Origin: CALABS01 sp050260775
GTDB taxonomy: Bacteria; Pseudomonadota; Alphaproteobacteria; Rhodospirillales; Magnetospirillaceae
DNA length: 64,000 nt
Assembly: GCA_050260775.1 (NCBI GenBank)
Contig: JBLNCP010000008.1
Location: 35,765 to 99,764 of the forward strand
Direction: 5' to 3'
Shown: positions 1-8,275 of the stretch, piece after piece
Layout: each line of letters starts with the position of its first letter
Numbering within the stretch: the first letter of the stretch is position 1
Translations under genes and position numbers: made by a program
The notes under the pieces: generated by a model
What the model was told of the DNA's origin: nothing
Databases searched by the model: none
Seen by the model: only the letters and a program-made list of their open reading frames with translations

Positions 1-229
1 GCGAGGGGCGCTCGCTCAGCATCCAGGTGGCGAGGCCGGCCCATACGCTGATCACCGCGGCGCTGCCCAGCAGCGCGACCTGACGGCGGCGGGTTACGGA
101 AAAGGTGGTGCTGGTGCCGTCGGCACGGCGGACGAACACCCGCCATTCGGGCAGGATGCCAGCGACGGCACGGCCGACTGCCTTGACCTTTTTCCCCCGA
201 AGGTCCAGGAGCGGTTTGCTTTGAGTCAC
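1..229 (-). CDS. N-terminal fragment of a membrane-anchored protein, possibly M23 peptidase
   Basis: The first 76 codons of a gene that runs off the left edge. I chose the GTG start at 229 because a G-rich stretch lies about 8 bases upstream. The fragment has a basic cytoplasmic stretch, the motif FVRRADGT, then one hydrophobic segment (roughly residues 52-70). This single-anchor layout resembles the beginning of alphaproteobacterial M23 murein endopeptidases, but the catalytic domain is outside the window, so the family is an inference. It could be any single-pass inner-membrane protein. Confidence 0.5.
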   Translation of the reverse strand, partial: MTQSKPLLDLRGKKVKAVGRAVAGILPEWRVFVRRADGTSTTFSVTRRRQVALLGSAAVISVWAGLATWMLSERPS

Positions 230-354
230 GCGATCAGCCCCCCAATGAGCTTACGGATGTCTACCCCGCTTGACCCGGGAGTGTACTCATGAAGAGGGCG
301 TTAATCTATAGGTAATAAATTCAAAACCCGATCGATCGAATCGAAAATGTTGAA

Positions 355-2406
355 TCATCGCCCCTCGCGCCACCAGGCGGCGACCAGTCCGAAAAGGCCG
401 AAAACCAGCAGCAGCGCGGCCGGCAGCAGGGGGATGTCGCGCACGCCGGCGACGATGTGGTCGCCCCGCGCCGCCAGGCCGATCCAGTCGCGGCCGGCGG
501 CCGCCGCCTCGGGCGCCACCTTGCGGACCTGCGGCACGCCGCCCTCGGACAGGAAGCGGACAGAACCTCCGGTTGCCTCGGCGACCGGGGCGAGGACCGC
601 GGTCGTGGCGGTGGGCTCGGCATTCTCGAGGGGGGCGACGCTGCCGGCGGCGGCGATGGCGGTGCGCTCCCCGTCCTCCACCCGCCACATGCCGGGGGCG
701 TCGATGGTCAGCGACCCGGTGGCGCGGCCGTCGCCCTGATCGGCGATCGGCAGCCGGAGGGTGGACCCGTCGGGGCGGGTCACGGTCACCGCCTCCGGCG
801 GCGGCGCCAGCGAACGCCGCACCACCTCAAGGCGGTCGCCCTTGACCTCGGCGGCCAGCGACTCCTCTTCGAGTTCCGGCTCCTTCATCAGCCAGTGGGC
901 GAGGCGGCGCAGCAGTTCGTCGTGCGGGCCGCCGCCCTCGTAGCCGCGTGCCCACAGCCAGATGGTGTCCGACAGCATCTGGGCGACGCGGCCGTCACCC
1001 ACCTTGTCGAGGATGAGCAGCGGCCGGCCGTCGGCGCCCGTCATCACCGTCGTTCCCCGCCGGGCGTCGACCGACGACTGGCGCAGCCACGGGCCCCAGC
1101 CGCCGTCGGCGCCGGGCAGGGCCGAAGTGACGGGATGGCGGCGGCCGACCTCGCTCACCGTCGGGCGGAACGCGCGCGAGACGACCTCGCCGGTGGGCAG
1201 GGCCGGCAGGATCTCCGCCAGCGGCGACTCGGCCAGGCCGCCGGGCTCGCTGAATTCGGGTCCCACCGCCGCCAGCACGGCGCCGCCCGCCTTCACGTAG
1301 TCGGCGAGGTTGCGGTAGTAGGCCTGGTTGAGCACGCCGCGGCGGCGATAGCGGTCGAACACCACCAGGTCGAACTCCGACAGCTTCTCCTCGAACAGCT
1401 CGCGGACCGGGAAGGTGATCAGGGCCAGCTCGCGGATGGGGGTGCGGTCGTCCTTCTCGGGCGGGCGCAGGATGGTGAAGTGGACGAGGTCCACCGCCGG
1501 GTCGGCCTTGAGCAGGTTGCGCCAGGTGCGCTCGCCGGCATGGGGCTCGCCCGAGATCAGCAGCACCTTGAGGCGGTCGCGCACACCCGACACGCTGATG
1601 GCGGCGCGGTTGTTGGCCAGCGACAGTTCCTGGGGCCCGGGCTCGGCGTCGAGCTCGACCACCGTCGGTCCGCCGTGGCGGACCGGGACCTCGATGGAGG
1701 CGTCGCGGTTGAGCGGCACGTCGGTGGTGAGATAGGGGCTGCCGTCCACCCGGGCGGCGACGCGGGCCGAGCCGGAACCGCCGGCCTCCTCGACCCGGAA
1801 GGTCACGGTCGCGGTCTTGCCGACCATGGCGTAGCCGGGCGCGGTGACCACGGCGAGGCGGCGGTCGCGTTCGCCGGGACGGCCGGTGATCAGCGCGTGC
1901 AGGGGGGCGCCCAGCTGCCTGCCGGCATCGGCGGGCACATCGTGGACGCGGCCGTCGGTGATCATCACCACTCCGGCCAAGCGCTTCCTCGGCACGTCGG
2001 CCAGCACGCGGTCCAGCGCTCCGAACAGGCGGGTGCCGTCGTCGGCGCCGCTGCCGGAGCGGACCCGCTCGACCCGGACTTCCAAATTGGGCTGGCGGCC
2101 GAGGCGCTCGGTCAACTGGGCCAGCGCGGCCTCGGTCTGGGCACGGCGGTCGCCGATGGTCTGCGACTGGCTGTCGTCCACCACCACCACCGCCACGTCG
2201 GGCAGGGCCTGCCGGTCCTCGCCGACCAGGCGGGGATTGGCCATGGCCAGGACCAGTGCCATCAGCGGGATGGCGCGCAGCCAGGCGCCGCGGGCCCGGC
2301 GCACCACCGCCAGCGCCAATGCGGCCAGCGCCGCCAGGCCCAGGGCCACCAGCCAGGGCAGCGGCAGCAGCGGCGCGAAGGCGATGCCGGCGAAGGCGGC
2401 GGTCAT
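355..2406 (-). CDS. Membrane protein with vWA-like and glutamine-amidotransferase-like domains
   Basis: A 683-residue protein with two N-terminal membrane helices (about 10-55) and one C-terminal helix (about 655-680) ending in WWREGR. After the first helices comes a MIDAS-like DDSQS motif (vWA type) and a later VMITDGR strand. The centre has the Rossmann-like start LLISGEPHAGE typical of class-I glutamine-amidotransferase-like proteins, but I see no obvious Cys nucleophile. It is the last gene of the MoxR/DUF58/DUF4159 operon and its ATG overlaps the upstream stop by four bases (ATGA). Such proteins are usually annotated as glutamine amidotransferase-like and their role is unknown. A cell-envelope or metal-insertion role is inferred only from MoxR-vWA company. 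Confidence 0.8.
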   Translation of the reverse strand: MTAAFAGIAFAPLLPLPWLVALGLAALAALALAVVRRARGAWLRAIPLMALVLAMANPRLVGEDRQALPDVAVVVVDDSQSQTIGDRRAQTEAALAQLTERLGRQPNLEVRVERVRSGSGADDGTRLFGALDRVLADVPRKRLAGVVMITDGRVHDVPADAGRQLGAPLHALITGRPGERDRRLAVVTAPGYAMVGKTATVTFRVEEAGGSGSARVAARVDGSPYLTTDVPLNRDASIEVPVRHGGPTVVELDAEPGPQELSLANNRAAISVSGVRDRLKVLLISGEPHAGERTWRNLLKADPAVDLVHFTILRPPEKDDRTPIRELALITFPVRELFEEKLSEFDLVVFDRYRRRGVLNQAYYRNLADYVKAGGAVLAAVGPEFSEPGGLAESPLAEILPALPTGEVVSRAFRPTVSEVGRRHPVTSALPGADGGWGPWLRQSSVDARRGTTVMTGADGRPLLILDKVGDGRVAQMLSDTIWLWARGYEGGGPHDELLRRLAHWLMKEPELEEESLAAEVKGDRLEVVRRSLAPPPEAVTVTRPDGSTLRLPIADQGDGRATGSLTIDAPGMWRVEDGERTAIAAAGSVAPLENAEPTATTAVLAPVAEATGGSVRFLSEGGVPQVRKVAPEAAAAGRDWIGLAARGDHIVAGVRDIPLLPAALLLVFGLFGLVAAWWREGR

Positions 2407-5090
2407 CGTCCCAGCCTTTCCAGGATGGCGGGCAGGTGCACCTGGTCGGCCTTGTAGTTGCCGGTCAGGGCGTACATCACCAGGTTGACGCCGAAGCGGT
2501 AGGCCAGTTCGCGCTGCCGTTCGCCGCCCGGCACCGCCGCGAACAGCGGCCGGCCCTGGTCGTCGACGGCCCAGGCCCCCGCCCAGTCGTTGCCGCCCAC
2601 CACCACCGGCGACACCCCGTCATTGGCGGGGCCGGCGCCGTCCTCGACCCAGATCGGGCCGGCATCGAAGCGCCCGGGCGCCTCCTTGAGCAGGTAGAAG
2701 GAGCGGGTCAGCACATGGTCCTCGCCCAGCCGTGCCAGCGGCGGCACGGCAAGGTCGCGGGTGATGTCGCGCAAGTGGGGGGCGGCATCGCCGTCGGCGC
2801 CGGTGTCGAACACGATGACGCCGCCACGGCGCATGTAGTCGTTGAGCTTGTCGACCGCCGCCGCCGACGGCGCCTTCTGCCCCGCCGTGACCGGCCAGTA
2901 GAGCAGCGGGAAGAACAGCACCGGGTCGTGGTCGAGGTCGATGGCCATGGGGTCGGCCATGCTGGCGGTCGACCGGTCGGCCAGCACGCGCGACAGCCCG
3001 GCAAGCCCGGCCCGGCTTTTGCGGTCGATGGTCGCGTCTCCGGTCCTGACATAGGCCAGGCGGGTCGACAGCGCCGCGTCCAGGGCGAAATCGCCGGCAT
3101 GGGCAGGGGGGGGCACGCCGGCCAGCGCCCCGAGAAGGACGGCGCCGGCGGCCGCCCGGGGCAGCAGGCCGCGCAGCGCCAGCGCCACCATCAGGTCGAT
3201 GATCGCCAGGACCAGGGCGGCCGCCAGCAGGGCCGGCTTGAGGTCGATCTCGCCCTGCCGCTCGCCCAGGCGGGTGAGCGCCACGCCGCCCGGCGGCCTG
3301 ATTTCCGAGGGGGAGCCGATGCGGGGGCCGAGATTGAAGGCGATGCGGGCCCCGGCGCTGCCGTAGATGCCGGGGGGGTGGCGGGGGCCGGGGGAAATGG
3401 CGGCGAGATCGCCGGACAGCGCCGAGGCGGCGCCGCCCGGCTGGCCCAGGTGGCCGTAACCGTCGAGCAGTTCGGCAGGGGCCAGGGGACCGGAGGACGG
3501 CGTGGCCACCCCCTCGGCGAGCCCCACCAGCCGGCGCAGCATGTCGGGGAACAGCCCGGACAGGGCCAGGTTGCTCCACTCGGCGTTGGCAGTGGTGTGG
3601 AACAGGACCACCCAGCCCTTGCCGCGCCGCTGGCCGGTCACCAGCGGCGTGCCGTCGGCGAGGCGGGCCCAGGTGCGGTCGGCCAGTTCCACCGTGGGCT
3701 CGGCCAGCACCTGCGCGTTGACCGAGACGTCGGCGGGGACGGCGAGGCCGGCGAAGGGGCCGCTCTCCGGGAACGGCGCCAAACCCTGCGGCGTGGTCCA
3801 CGACATGGCGCCGCCCAGCGAGCGGCCGCCGGCGCGCAGGCGTACGGGCAGGAAGGGGTCGGTCTCGCCGCCCTCGGTGGCGGCGTGGGCGAGGGCCGGA
3901 CCGGCGAAGCGGACGAGGATGCCGCCGCCCTCGATCCAGCGGGCGAGCCGGTCGCCGGTCGCCGAGGGCGCCTGCGGCCCGTCGGCGAGCATCAGCACCG
4001 CCAGGTCACGGTCGAGCAGCTGCCCGATGTCGCCCCGGCTGAGTTCGGCCGTCGGTGCCAGCGCCTTCTCGACGTAATAGAGCGGGCCGAGCAGCGGCGC
4101 GGCGGCGGCCCCGACGTCGGCGAGGCCCACCGGCCGGCGGCGCCAGCTTTCGTCGAGCAGCGCGACGGCTGCGGCGCCCTGTTCGCCCTCGATGTCGATG
4201 CGGGCGAGGCGGTTGCGCAGTTCGGCCGGCATCCTCAAGGCAATGCGGGCCTCGCCTTGTCCGGGGGCGAAGCCGGCTTCCTCCCGGCCGAGAACCCGGC
4301 CGCTGCCGTCGGTGCCGCGCACCGCGACGCGCTCGGGCTCGGCGCTGCCGGCAAGACGGCGCACCGTCAGCGCCAGTTGGTCGGGCGGGGTGTCGGTCGC
4401 CGGCGGCATCATCACCCGTCCGGTCCGTCCGGTGACGACCTCCAGCCCGCCGCCCAAGGATTGCAGGGCGCGGGCGAGTTCGGTGGCATGGCCGTCGTCG
4501 AGCCCGTCCGACAGCCACACCGCCTGCATCGATCGTTCGCGCGGCAGCTGCGCCACCGCGGCGGTGGCGGCGGCGAGGTCGGTGGGCCACGGCTTGGGAT
4601 CGAGCGCCTGCAGGCGGGCGCGCGCCTCCGCGGCGGTCGCCATGGGAGAGGCGGCGACCGGACCGCCGTCGGCGGGCGGTGCGGTGGGCAGCACCAGCAC
4701 CGGCCGTCCCGCCCGTTCGGCGCGACCCAGCAATTCGTCAAGATAGGCCCGGCGCGCCGCCCAGTCGCGGGCGGCGGCCCAGCCGTCGTCGACGGCGATC
4801 ACCAGGGGGCCGGCGGCGGGCGGCAGCGGTTGGGCCGGATGGATCAGCGGCTGGGCCACCGCCAGGATCACCAGCGCTGCCGCCGCCAGGCGCAGCGCCA
4901 GCACCCACCACGGCGTCCGTGCCGTCGATTCCTCGCGCGATTCGAGCCCCAGCAGAAGCCGCACCGCCGGGAAGCGCAGGGTGCGGGGCGAGGGCGGCGT
5001 GATCTTCAACAGCCACCACAGTACCGGCAGCAGCGCCAACGCCCCCAATGCCCAGGGCGCCGCGAAACCGAGCGGCCCGAGCGCCAGCAT
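2403..5090 (-). CDS. BatA-like N-terminal / DUF4159 membrane protein
   Basis: An 895-residue protein. The start at 5090 gives a TGATG junction with the upstream DUF58 gene; the open frame continues further upstream but that part is only the antisense shadow of the DUF58 gene. Residues 1-85 have two hydrophobic helices around a basic loop, like the aerotolerance-regulator (BatA) N-terminus. The large middle contains vWA/amidotransferase-like folds. Another pair of helices lies near residues 635-680. The C-terminal ~210 residues match DUF4159: an AYVRTGD start, a LFFPLLYWP strand and a GGVIVFDTG strand. It is in one operon with a MoxR ATPase, a DUF58 protein and an amidotransferase-like partner. 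Function is unknown, probably an envelope-located complex with a MoxR chaperone. Confidence 0.8.
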   Translation of the reverse strand: MLALGPLGFAAPWALGALALLPVLWWLLKITPPSPRTLRFPAVRLLLGLESREESTARTPWWVLALRLAAAALVILAVAQPLIHPAQPLPPAAGPLVIAVDDGWAAARDWAARRAYLDELLGRAERAGRPVLVLPTAPPADGGPVAASPMATAAEARARLQALDPKPWPTDLAAATAAVAQLPRERSMQAVWLSDGLDDGHATELARALQSLGGGLEVVTGRTGRVMMPPATDTPPDQLALTVRRLAGSAEPERVAVRGTDGSGRVLGREEAGFAPGQGEARIALRMPAELRNRLARIDIEGEQGAAAVALLDESWRRRPVGLADVGAAAAPLLGPLYYVEKALAPTAELSRGDIGQLLDRDLAVLMLADGPQAPSATGDRLARWIEGGGILVRFAGPALAHAATEGGETDPFLPVRLRAGGRSLGGAMSWTTPQGLAPFPESGPFAGLAVPADVSVNAQVLAEPTVELADRTWARLADGTPLVTGQRRGKGWVVLFHTTANAEWSNLALSGLFPDMLRRLVGLAEGVATPSSGPLAPAELLDGYGHLGQPGGAASALSGDLAAISPGPRHPPGIYGSAGARIAFNLGPRIGSPSEIRPPGGVALTRLGERQGEIDLKPALLAAALVLAIIDLMVALALRGLLPRAAAGAVLLGALAGVPPPAHAGDFALDAALSTRLAYVRTGDATIDRKSRAGLAGLSRVLADRSTASMADPMAIDLDHDPVLFFPLLYWPVTAGQKAPSAAAVDKLNDYMRRGGVIVFDTGADGDAAPHLRDITRDLAVPPLARLGEDHVLTRSFYLLKEAPGRFDAGPIWVEDGAGPANDGVSPVVVGGNDWAGAWAVDDQGRPLFAAVPGGERQRELAYRFGVNLVMYALTGNYKADQVHLPAILERLGR

Positions 5091-6019
5091 CAGCGGGCCC
5101 CCATGCCGCGCGGCTGCGCCAGCCGCACGTGCAGCGACAGGAGGGCGGCCTGGGGCGGCGTGTCGGTGCGATGGCTCGTCAAACTCCAGCCGGCGGCGCG
5201 GGTGATGGCGGCGAGGCCGTCGCGATGGGCGGCCAGGCGCGCGGCATAGGCGTCGCGCAGGTCCTCGGTGCGGCGGACCAGCGTTTCTCCCTCGCCCTCC
5301 ACGCCGGCGAAGCGGATGCGGCCGGCATAGGGCAGCGTCTCCTCGGCGGGGTCGAGGACCTGTAGCAGATGGCCGGTGGCGCCTGCCGACGCCAGCCGCC
5401 GGACGGCGGCATCGATCTCGTCGAGCGGCGACAGGAAGTCGGACACCAGCACCACCTCGGCGTGGCGGGGAAGGTCGGCCGCCGCGGGCAGGCTGGCGGT
5501 GCTTTCGCCGGCCAGGACCTCGGCCAGCCGCGACAGGGCGGCGCCTCCGGCGGTGGGGGGCAGCGCGCCCGACAGCAATGCCACCCGTTCGCCCCCGCGC
5601 AGCAGCAGCGACGCCAGCGCCAGGGTCAGCAGCTCGGCGCGGTCCCGCTTGGTCGGCAGGTCGGGATGCGAGCGCCAGTCCATGGACGCCGAGCCGTCGC
5701 GCCACAGCCAAACGGTCTGCGCCGCGGCCCATTCCGTTTCGCGCACGAACAGGGGCGTCGCACGCGCCGATTGCCGCCAGTCGATGGCGGAGGCGGGGTC
5801 GCCGGCCTGGTAGCGGCGGAATTGCCAGAAGGTCTCGCCCGGCCCGGTGCGGCGGCGGCCGTGGATGCCGCCGGCCACCGTGGCGGCCACCCGCTCGGCG
5901 GCCACCAGCAGGGGCGGCAGGCGGGCCGCCAGCGCCTGGGCGGCGAATTCCTTGCCGCCCCTGTCCTTGCCGCCCCTGTCCTTGCCGCCCCTGTCCTTGC
6001 CAGCGCCGGGGCCGTTCAC
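5090..6019 (-). CDS. DUF58 domain protein
   Basis: A 309-residue cytosolic protein of the DUF58 family, which usually travels with MoxR ATPases and resembles vWA proteins. The hallmark motif is visible at about residues 64-85 (RRTGPGETFWQFRRYQ followed by GDPASAIDWRQSAR). A degenerate metal-site-like DGSAS lies in the vWA-like part. The N-terminus carries a low-complexity tract of three KDRGG units encoded by a 15-base tandem repeat. The start overlaps the MoxR stop by four bases. DUF58 proteins are thought to be MoxR partners or clients; the exact job here is unknown. Confidence 0.88.
   Translation of the reverse strand: MNGPGAGKDRGGKDRGGKDRGGKEFAAQALAARLPPLLVAAERVAATVAGGIHGRRRTGPGETFWQFRRYQAGDPASAIDWRQSARATPLFVRETEWAAAQTVWLWRDGSASMDWRSHPDLPTKRDRAELLTLALASLLLRGGERVALLSGALPPTAGGAALSRLAEVLAGESTASLPAAADLPRHAEVVLVSDFLSPLDEIDAAVRRLASAGATGHLLQVLDPAEETLPYAGRIRFAGVEGEGETLVRRTEDLRDAYAARLAAHRDGLAAITRAAGWSLTSHRTDTPPQAALLSLHVRLAQPRGMGAR
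5951..6000 (-). repeat. 15-bp tandem repeat inside the DUF58 gene
   Basis: About 3.3 perfect copies of the unit CTTGCCGCCCCTGTC (plus strand), in frame, encoding repeated KDRGG near the N-terminus of the DUF58 protein. The unit is a multiple of three, so copy-number change would lengthen or shorten the tail without shifting the frame. Confidence 0.95.
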
Positions 6020-7047
6020 CCCAGCACCTCGATCAGCCGGGCGATGATGTCGTCGACGGTCACGCCGTCGGCGCGGGCGGAGAAGGTCAGCGCCATGCGG
6101 TGCCTGAGGATGGGCGGCGCCAGCGCCACCACGTCGTCCACCGACGGAGACAGGCGGCCTTCCAGCAGGGCGCGGGCGCGGGCGGCCAGCATCAGCGCCT
6201 GGGCGGCGCGCGGCCCGGGGCCCCAGGCGACGTGGCGGCGGACCTCCTCCAGCTGCGTGGTCTCGCGGCGGCCGGCCCGCACCAGGGCCAGGATGGCCTC
6301 GACCACCGTCTCGCCCACCGGGATGCGGCGGACCAGCCTTTGCGCCGCCAGCAATTCGTCGGCGGTCATCACCGGCTGCGGCTCGGGTTCCTCGGCACCG
6401 GTGGTGGCCAGCAGCATGCGCCGTTCGGCCTCGGCGTCGGGATAGCCCACGTCCACCTGCATGAGGAAGCGGTCAAGCTGGGCCTCCGGCAGCGGGTAGG
6501 TGCCCTCCTGTTCCAGCGGGTTCTGGGTCGCCAGCACGTGGAAGGGCGTCGGCAGGTCGTGGTAATGGCCGGCGATCGACACCCGGCCCTCCTGCATCGC
6601 CTGCAACAGCGCCGACTGGGTGCGCGGGCTGGCGCGGTTGATCTCGTCGGCCATCAGCAGCTGGCAGAACACCGGTCCGCGGATGAAGCGGAACGAACGG
6701 GCGCCCGACGGTGTTTCCTCCAGGACCTCCGATCCCAGGATGTCGGCCGGCATCAGGTCCGGGGTGAACTGGACCCGCTTGTCGTCGAGACCCAGGACCG
6801 TGCCCAGCGTCTGCACCAGCCGGGTCTTCGCCAAACCGGGAACGCCGATCAACAGGGCGTGACCCCCCGCCAGCAGCGTGATAAGAGTTTCGTCGATGAC
6901 CCTGTCCTGGCCGAAGATCACCCGTCCTATGCCGGCGCGCGCTTCTGCCATACGGGTGTTGAGGAGATCGACCGCCCCGACCACATCATTGAGGTCGGAA
7001 GAGGCTCCCGAAAGGCTGGTAGCGTCGAAACCGGATAAGGTCTTCAC
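6016..7047 (-). CDS. MoxR family AAA ATPase
   Basis: An AAA_3 ATPase of 343 residues. Visible motifs are the Walker A-like GVPGLAKT, the Walker B region LLMADEINRASPRTQSALLQAM, the sensor-1 motif LATQNPLEQEGTYPLPEAQLDRF, and a C-terminal lid. I prefer the GTG at 7047 to the upstream ATG at 7062, because GGAGGGG sits 6 bases before the GTG and would itself be inside the gene if the ATG were used. First gene of the MoxR-DUF58-DUF4159-amidotransferase-like operon, diverging from the DUF1285 gene. MoxR proteins act as chaperones in complex maturation, often with vWA partners. Confidence 0.92.
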   Translation of the reverse strand: MKTLSGFDATSLSGASSDLNDVVGAVDLLNTRMAEARAGIGRVIFGQDRVIDETLITLLAGGHALLIGVPGLAKTRLVQTLGTVLGLDDKRVQFTPDLMPADILGSEVLEETPSGARSFRFIRGPVFCQLLMADEINRASPRTQSALLQAMQEGRVSIAGHYHDLPTPFHVLATQNPLEQEGTYPLPEAQLDRFLMQVDVGYPDAEAERRMLLATTGAEEPEPQPVMTADELLAAQRLVRRIPVGETVVEAILALVRAGRRETTQLEEVRRHVAWGPGPRAAQALMLAARARALLEGRLSPSVDDVVALAPPILRHRMALTFSARADGVTVDDIIARLIEVLG

Positions 7048-7103
7048 TGGGGGCCCCTCCAACGCGTGGTTGTGTGGCGGTCATGGTATATAACGGAAGC
7101 GTA

Positions 7104-7652
7104 ATGCTCGAACGGGAGGGCGGGTCGGTGGACAACCTGCCAGAGACGGCGCCCGACCGCGCCACCGATTGCGGCGATCTGGGTATCCGGATCGACCGGG
7201 ACGGCCGTTGGTTCTACCATGGCTCGCCGATCGGCCGCAAAGAGATGGTCTGCCTGTTCGCCTCCCTGTTGTGCCGCCGCGCCGACGGCTCCTTCTGGCT
7301 GGTCACGCCCGACGAGATGGGGCGGATCGAGGTCGAGGACGCCCCGTTCCTCGCGGTGGAAATGTTCACCTGTGGGGGTGGGCGCGACCTCGTGATAAGC
7401 TTCCGCACCAATGTGGACGAGCTGGTCACCGTGGATGCGGAGCATCCCCTGCGCGTGGTCACCTGTCCTCACAGCGGCGAGCAGGTTCCCTATGTCACGG
7501 TGCGTGACGGCCTGGAAGCCCGGCTCACCCGCTCAGTGTATTATGAGCTGGTGTCCCGCGGCTTCGAGGAAAAGGTGGGAGGAGTCGATCTCTACGGCCT
7601 ATGGAGCAGAGGCACATTCTTTCCCTTGGGGCAATTGACCGAGCCCGGCTGA
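7104..7652 (+). CDS. DUF1285 domain protein
   Basis: A protein of about 182 residues matching DUF1285: the motif GRWFYHGSPIGRKEMVCLF, a LVTPDEMGRIEVEDAPF strand series, and a C-terminal YYELVSRG helix. Candidate starts are ATG 7104 (GGAAG upstream) and GTG 7128, which has the better Shine-Dalgarno (GGAGGG, 7 bases away); homology searching would decide. Function unknown; the family is small, soluble and common in Proteobacteria. The end overlaps the Nudix gene by about 52 bases, suggesting translational coupling. Confidence 0.85.
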   Translation: MLEREGGSVDNLPETAPDRATDCGDLGIRIDRDGRWFYHGSPIGRKEMVCLFASLLCRRADGSFWLVTPDEMGRIEVEDAPFLAVEMFTCGGGRDLVISFRTNVDELVTVDAEHPLRVVTCPHSGEQVPYVTVRDGLEARLTRSVYYELVSRGFEEKVGGVDLYGLWSRGTFFPLGQLTEPG

Positions 7653-8275
7653 CCCGCGAGGACATCGCGCGCGCGCTGGCGGCGGGGCCGGATCCCCGCG
7701 GCCGCTCCGATGCCGCGGTCGAAGCCATGCTCGACGGCGAGCCCGTCCCCGGCCTCAGGCTGGGGGGGCAGGCGCCGCCGACTCCGGCCGCCGTGCTCGT
7801 GCCGCTGTTCGAGCGCCCGGACGGGATGACGGTCCTGCTCACCCAGCGCACCGCCCATCTCGCCAACCACCCCGGCCAGATCAGCTTCCCCGGCGGACGC
7901 CTTGATCCCGGCGATTGCGGCGACCAGATCGCCTGCGCGCTGCGCGAGACCGAGGAAGAGGTGGGCTTGGCCCGCGAACACGTGACGGTGCTCGGCCAAC
8001 TCGACGAGTACGTCACCGGCACCGGCTTCGCCGTGACTCCGGTGGTGGGCGTGATCACGCCTCCCGTCGACCTGTCCCCGGATTCCTTCGAGGTCGCCGA
8101 AATTTTCGAGGTGCCCCTGGAATTCCTGGTCGACCCCGCCAACCATCGCCTGCACCGTCGCGAGGTCGCCGGGCGCAGCCGGCCGTTCTGGGCCATGACC
8201 TGGCAAGATCGCCTGATCTGGGGCGCCACCGCCGGAATCCTCGTGAACCTGTCGGACATCCTGGGGCGTCCGTGA
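7601..8275 (+). CDS. Nudix hydrolase, CoA pyrophosphatase type
   Basis: A 224-residue Nudix protein. The Nudix box (GGRLDPGD...CALRETEEEVGL) is preceded by the CoA-pyrophosphatase signature LLTQRTAHLANHPGQISFPG, so the likely reaction is cleavage of CoA or acyl-CoA to phosphopantetheine and 3',5'-ADP. The ATG at 7601 lies within the DUF1285 gene, an unusually long overlap; a later TTG (about 7634) just before that gene's stop is an alternative. The stop overlaps the GTG of the CCA-adding enzyme gene (GTGA), so these genes are co-translated. Function from family motifs is good; substrate preference is inferred. Confidence 0.9.
   Translation: MEQRHILSLGAIDRARLTREDIARALAAGPDPRGRSDAAVEAMLDGEPVPGLRLGGQAPPTPAAVLVPLFERPDGMTVLLTQRTAHLANHPGQISFPGGRLDPGDCGDQIACALRETEEEVGLAREHVTVLGQLDEYVTGTGFAVTPVVGVITPPVDLSPDSFEVAEIFEVPLEFLVDPANHRLHRREVAGRSRPFWAMTWQDRLIWGATAGILVNLSDILGRP

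Noticed and set aside
2256..5249. Very long plus-strand open frame opposite the DUF4159 gene
   Set aside because: It is an Arg/Gly/His-rich antisense shadow typical of 70% GC DNA; the minus-strand frame has recognisable domains and coupled starts.
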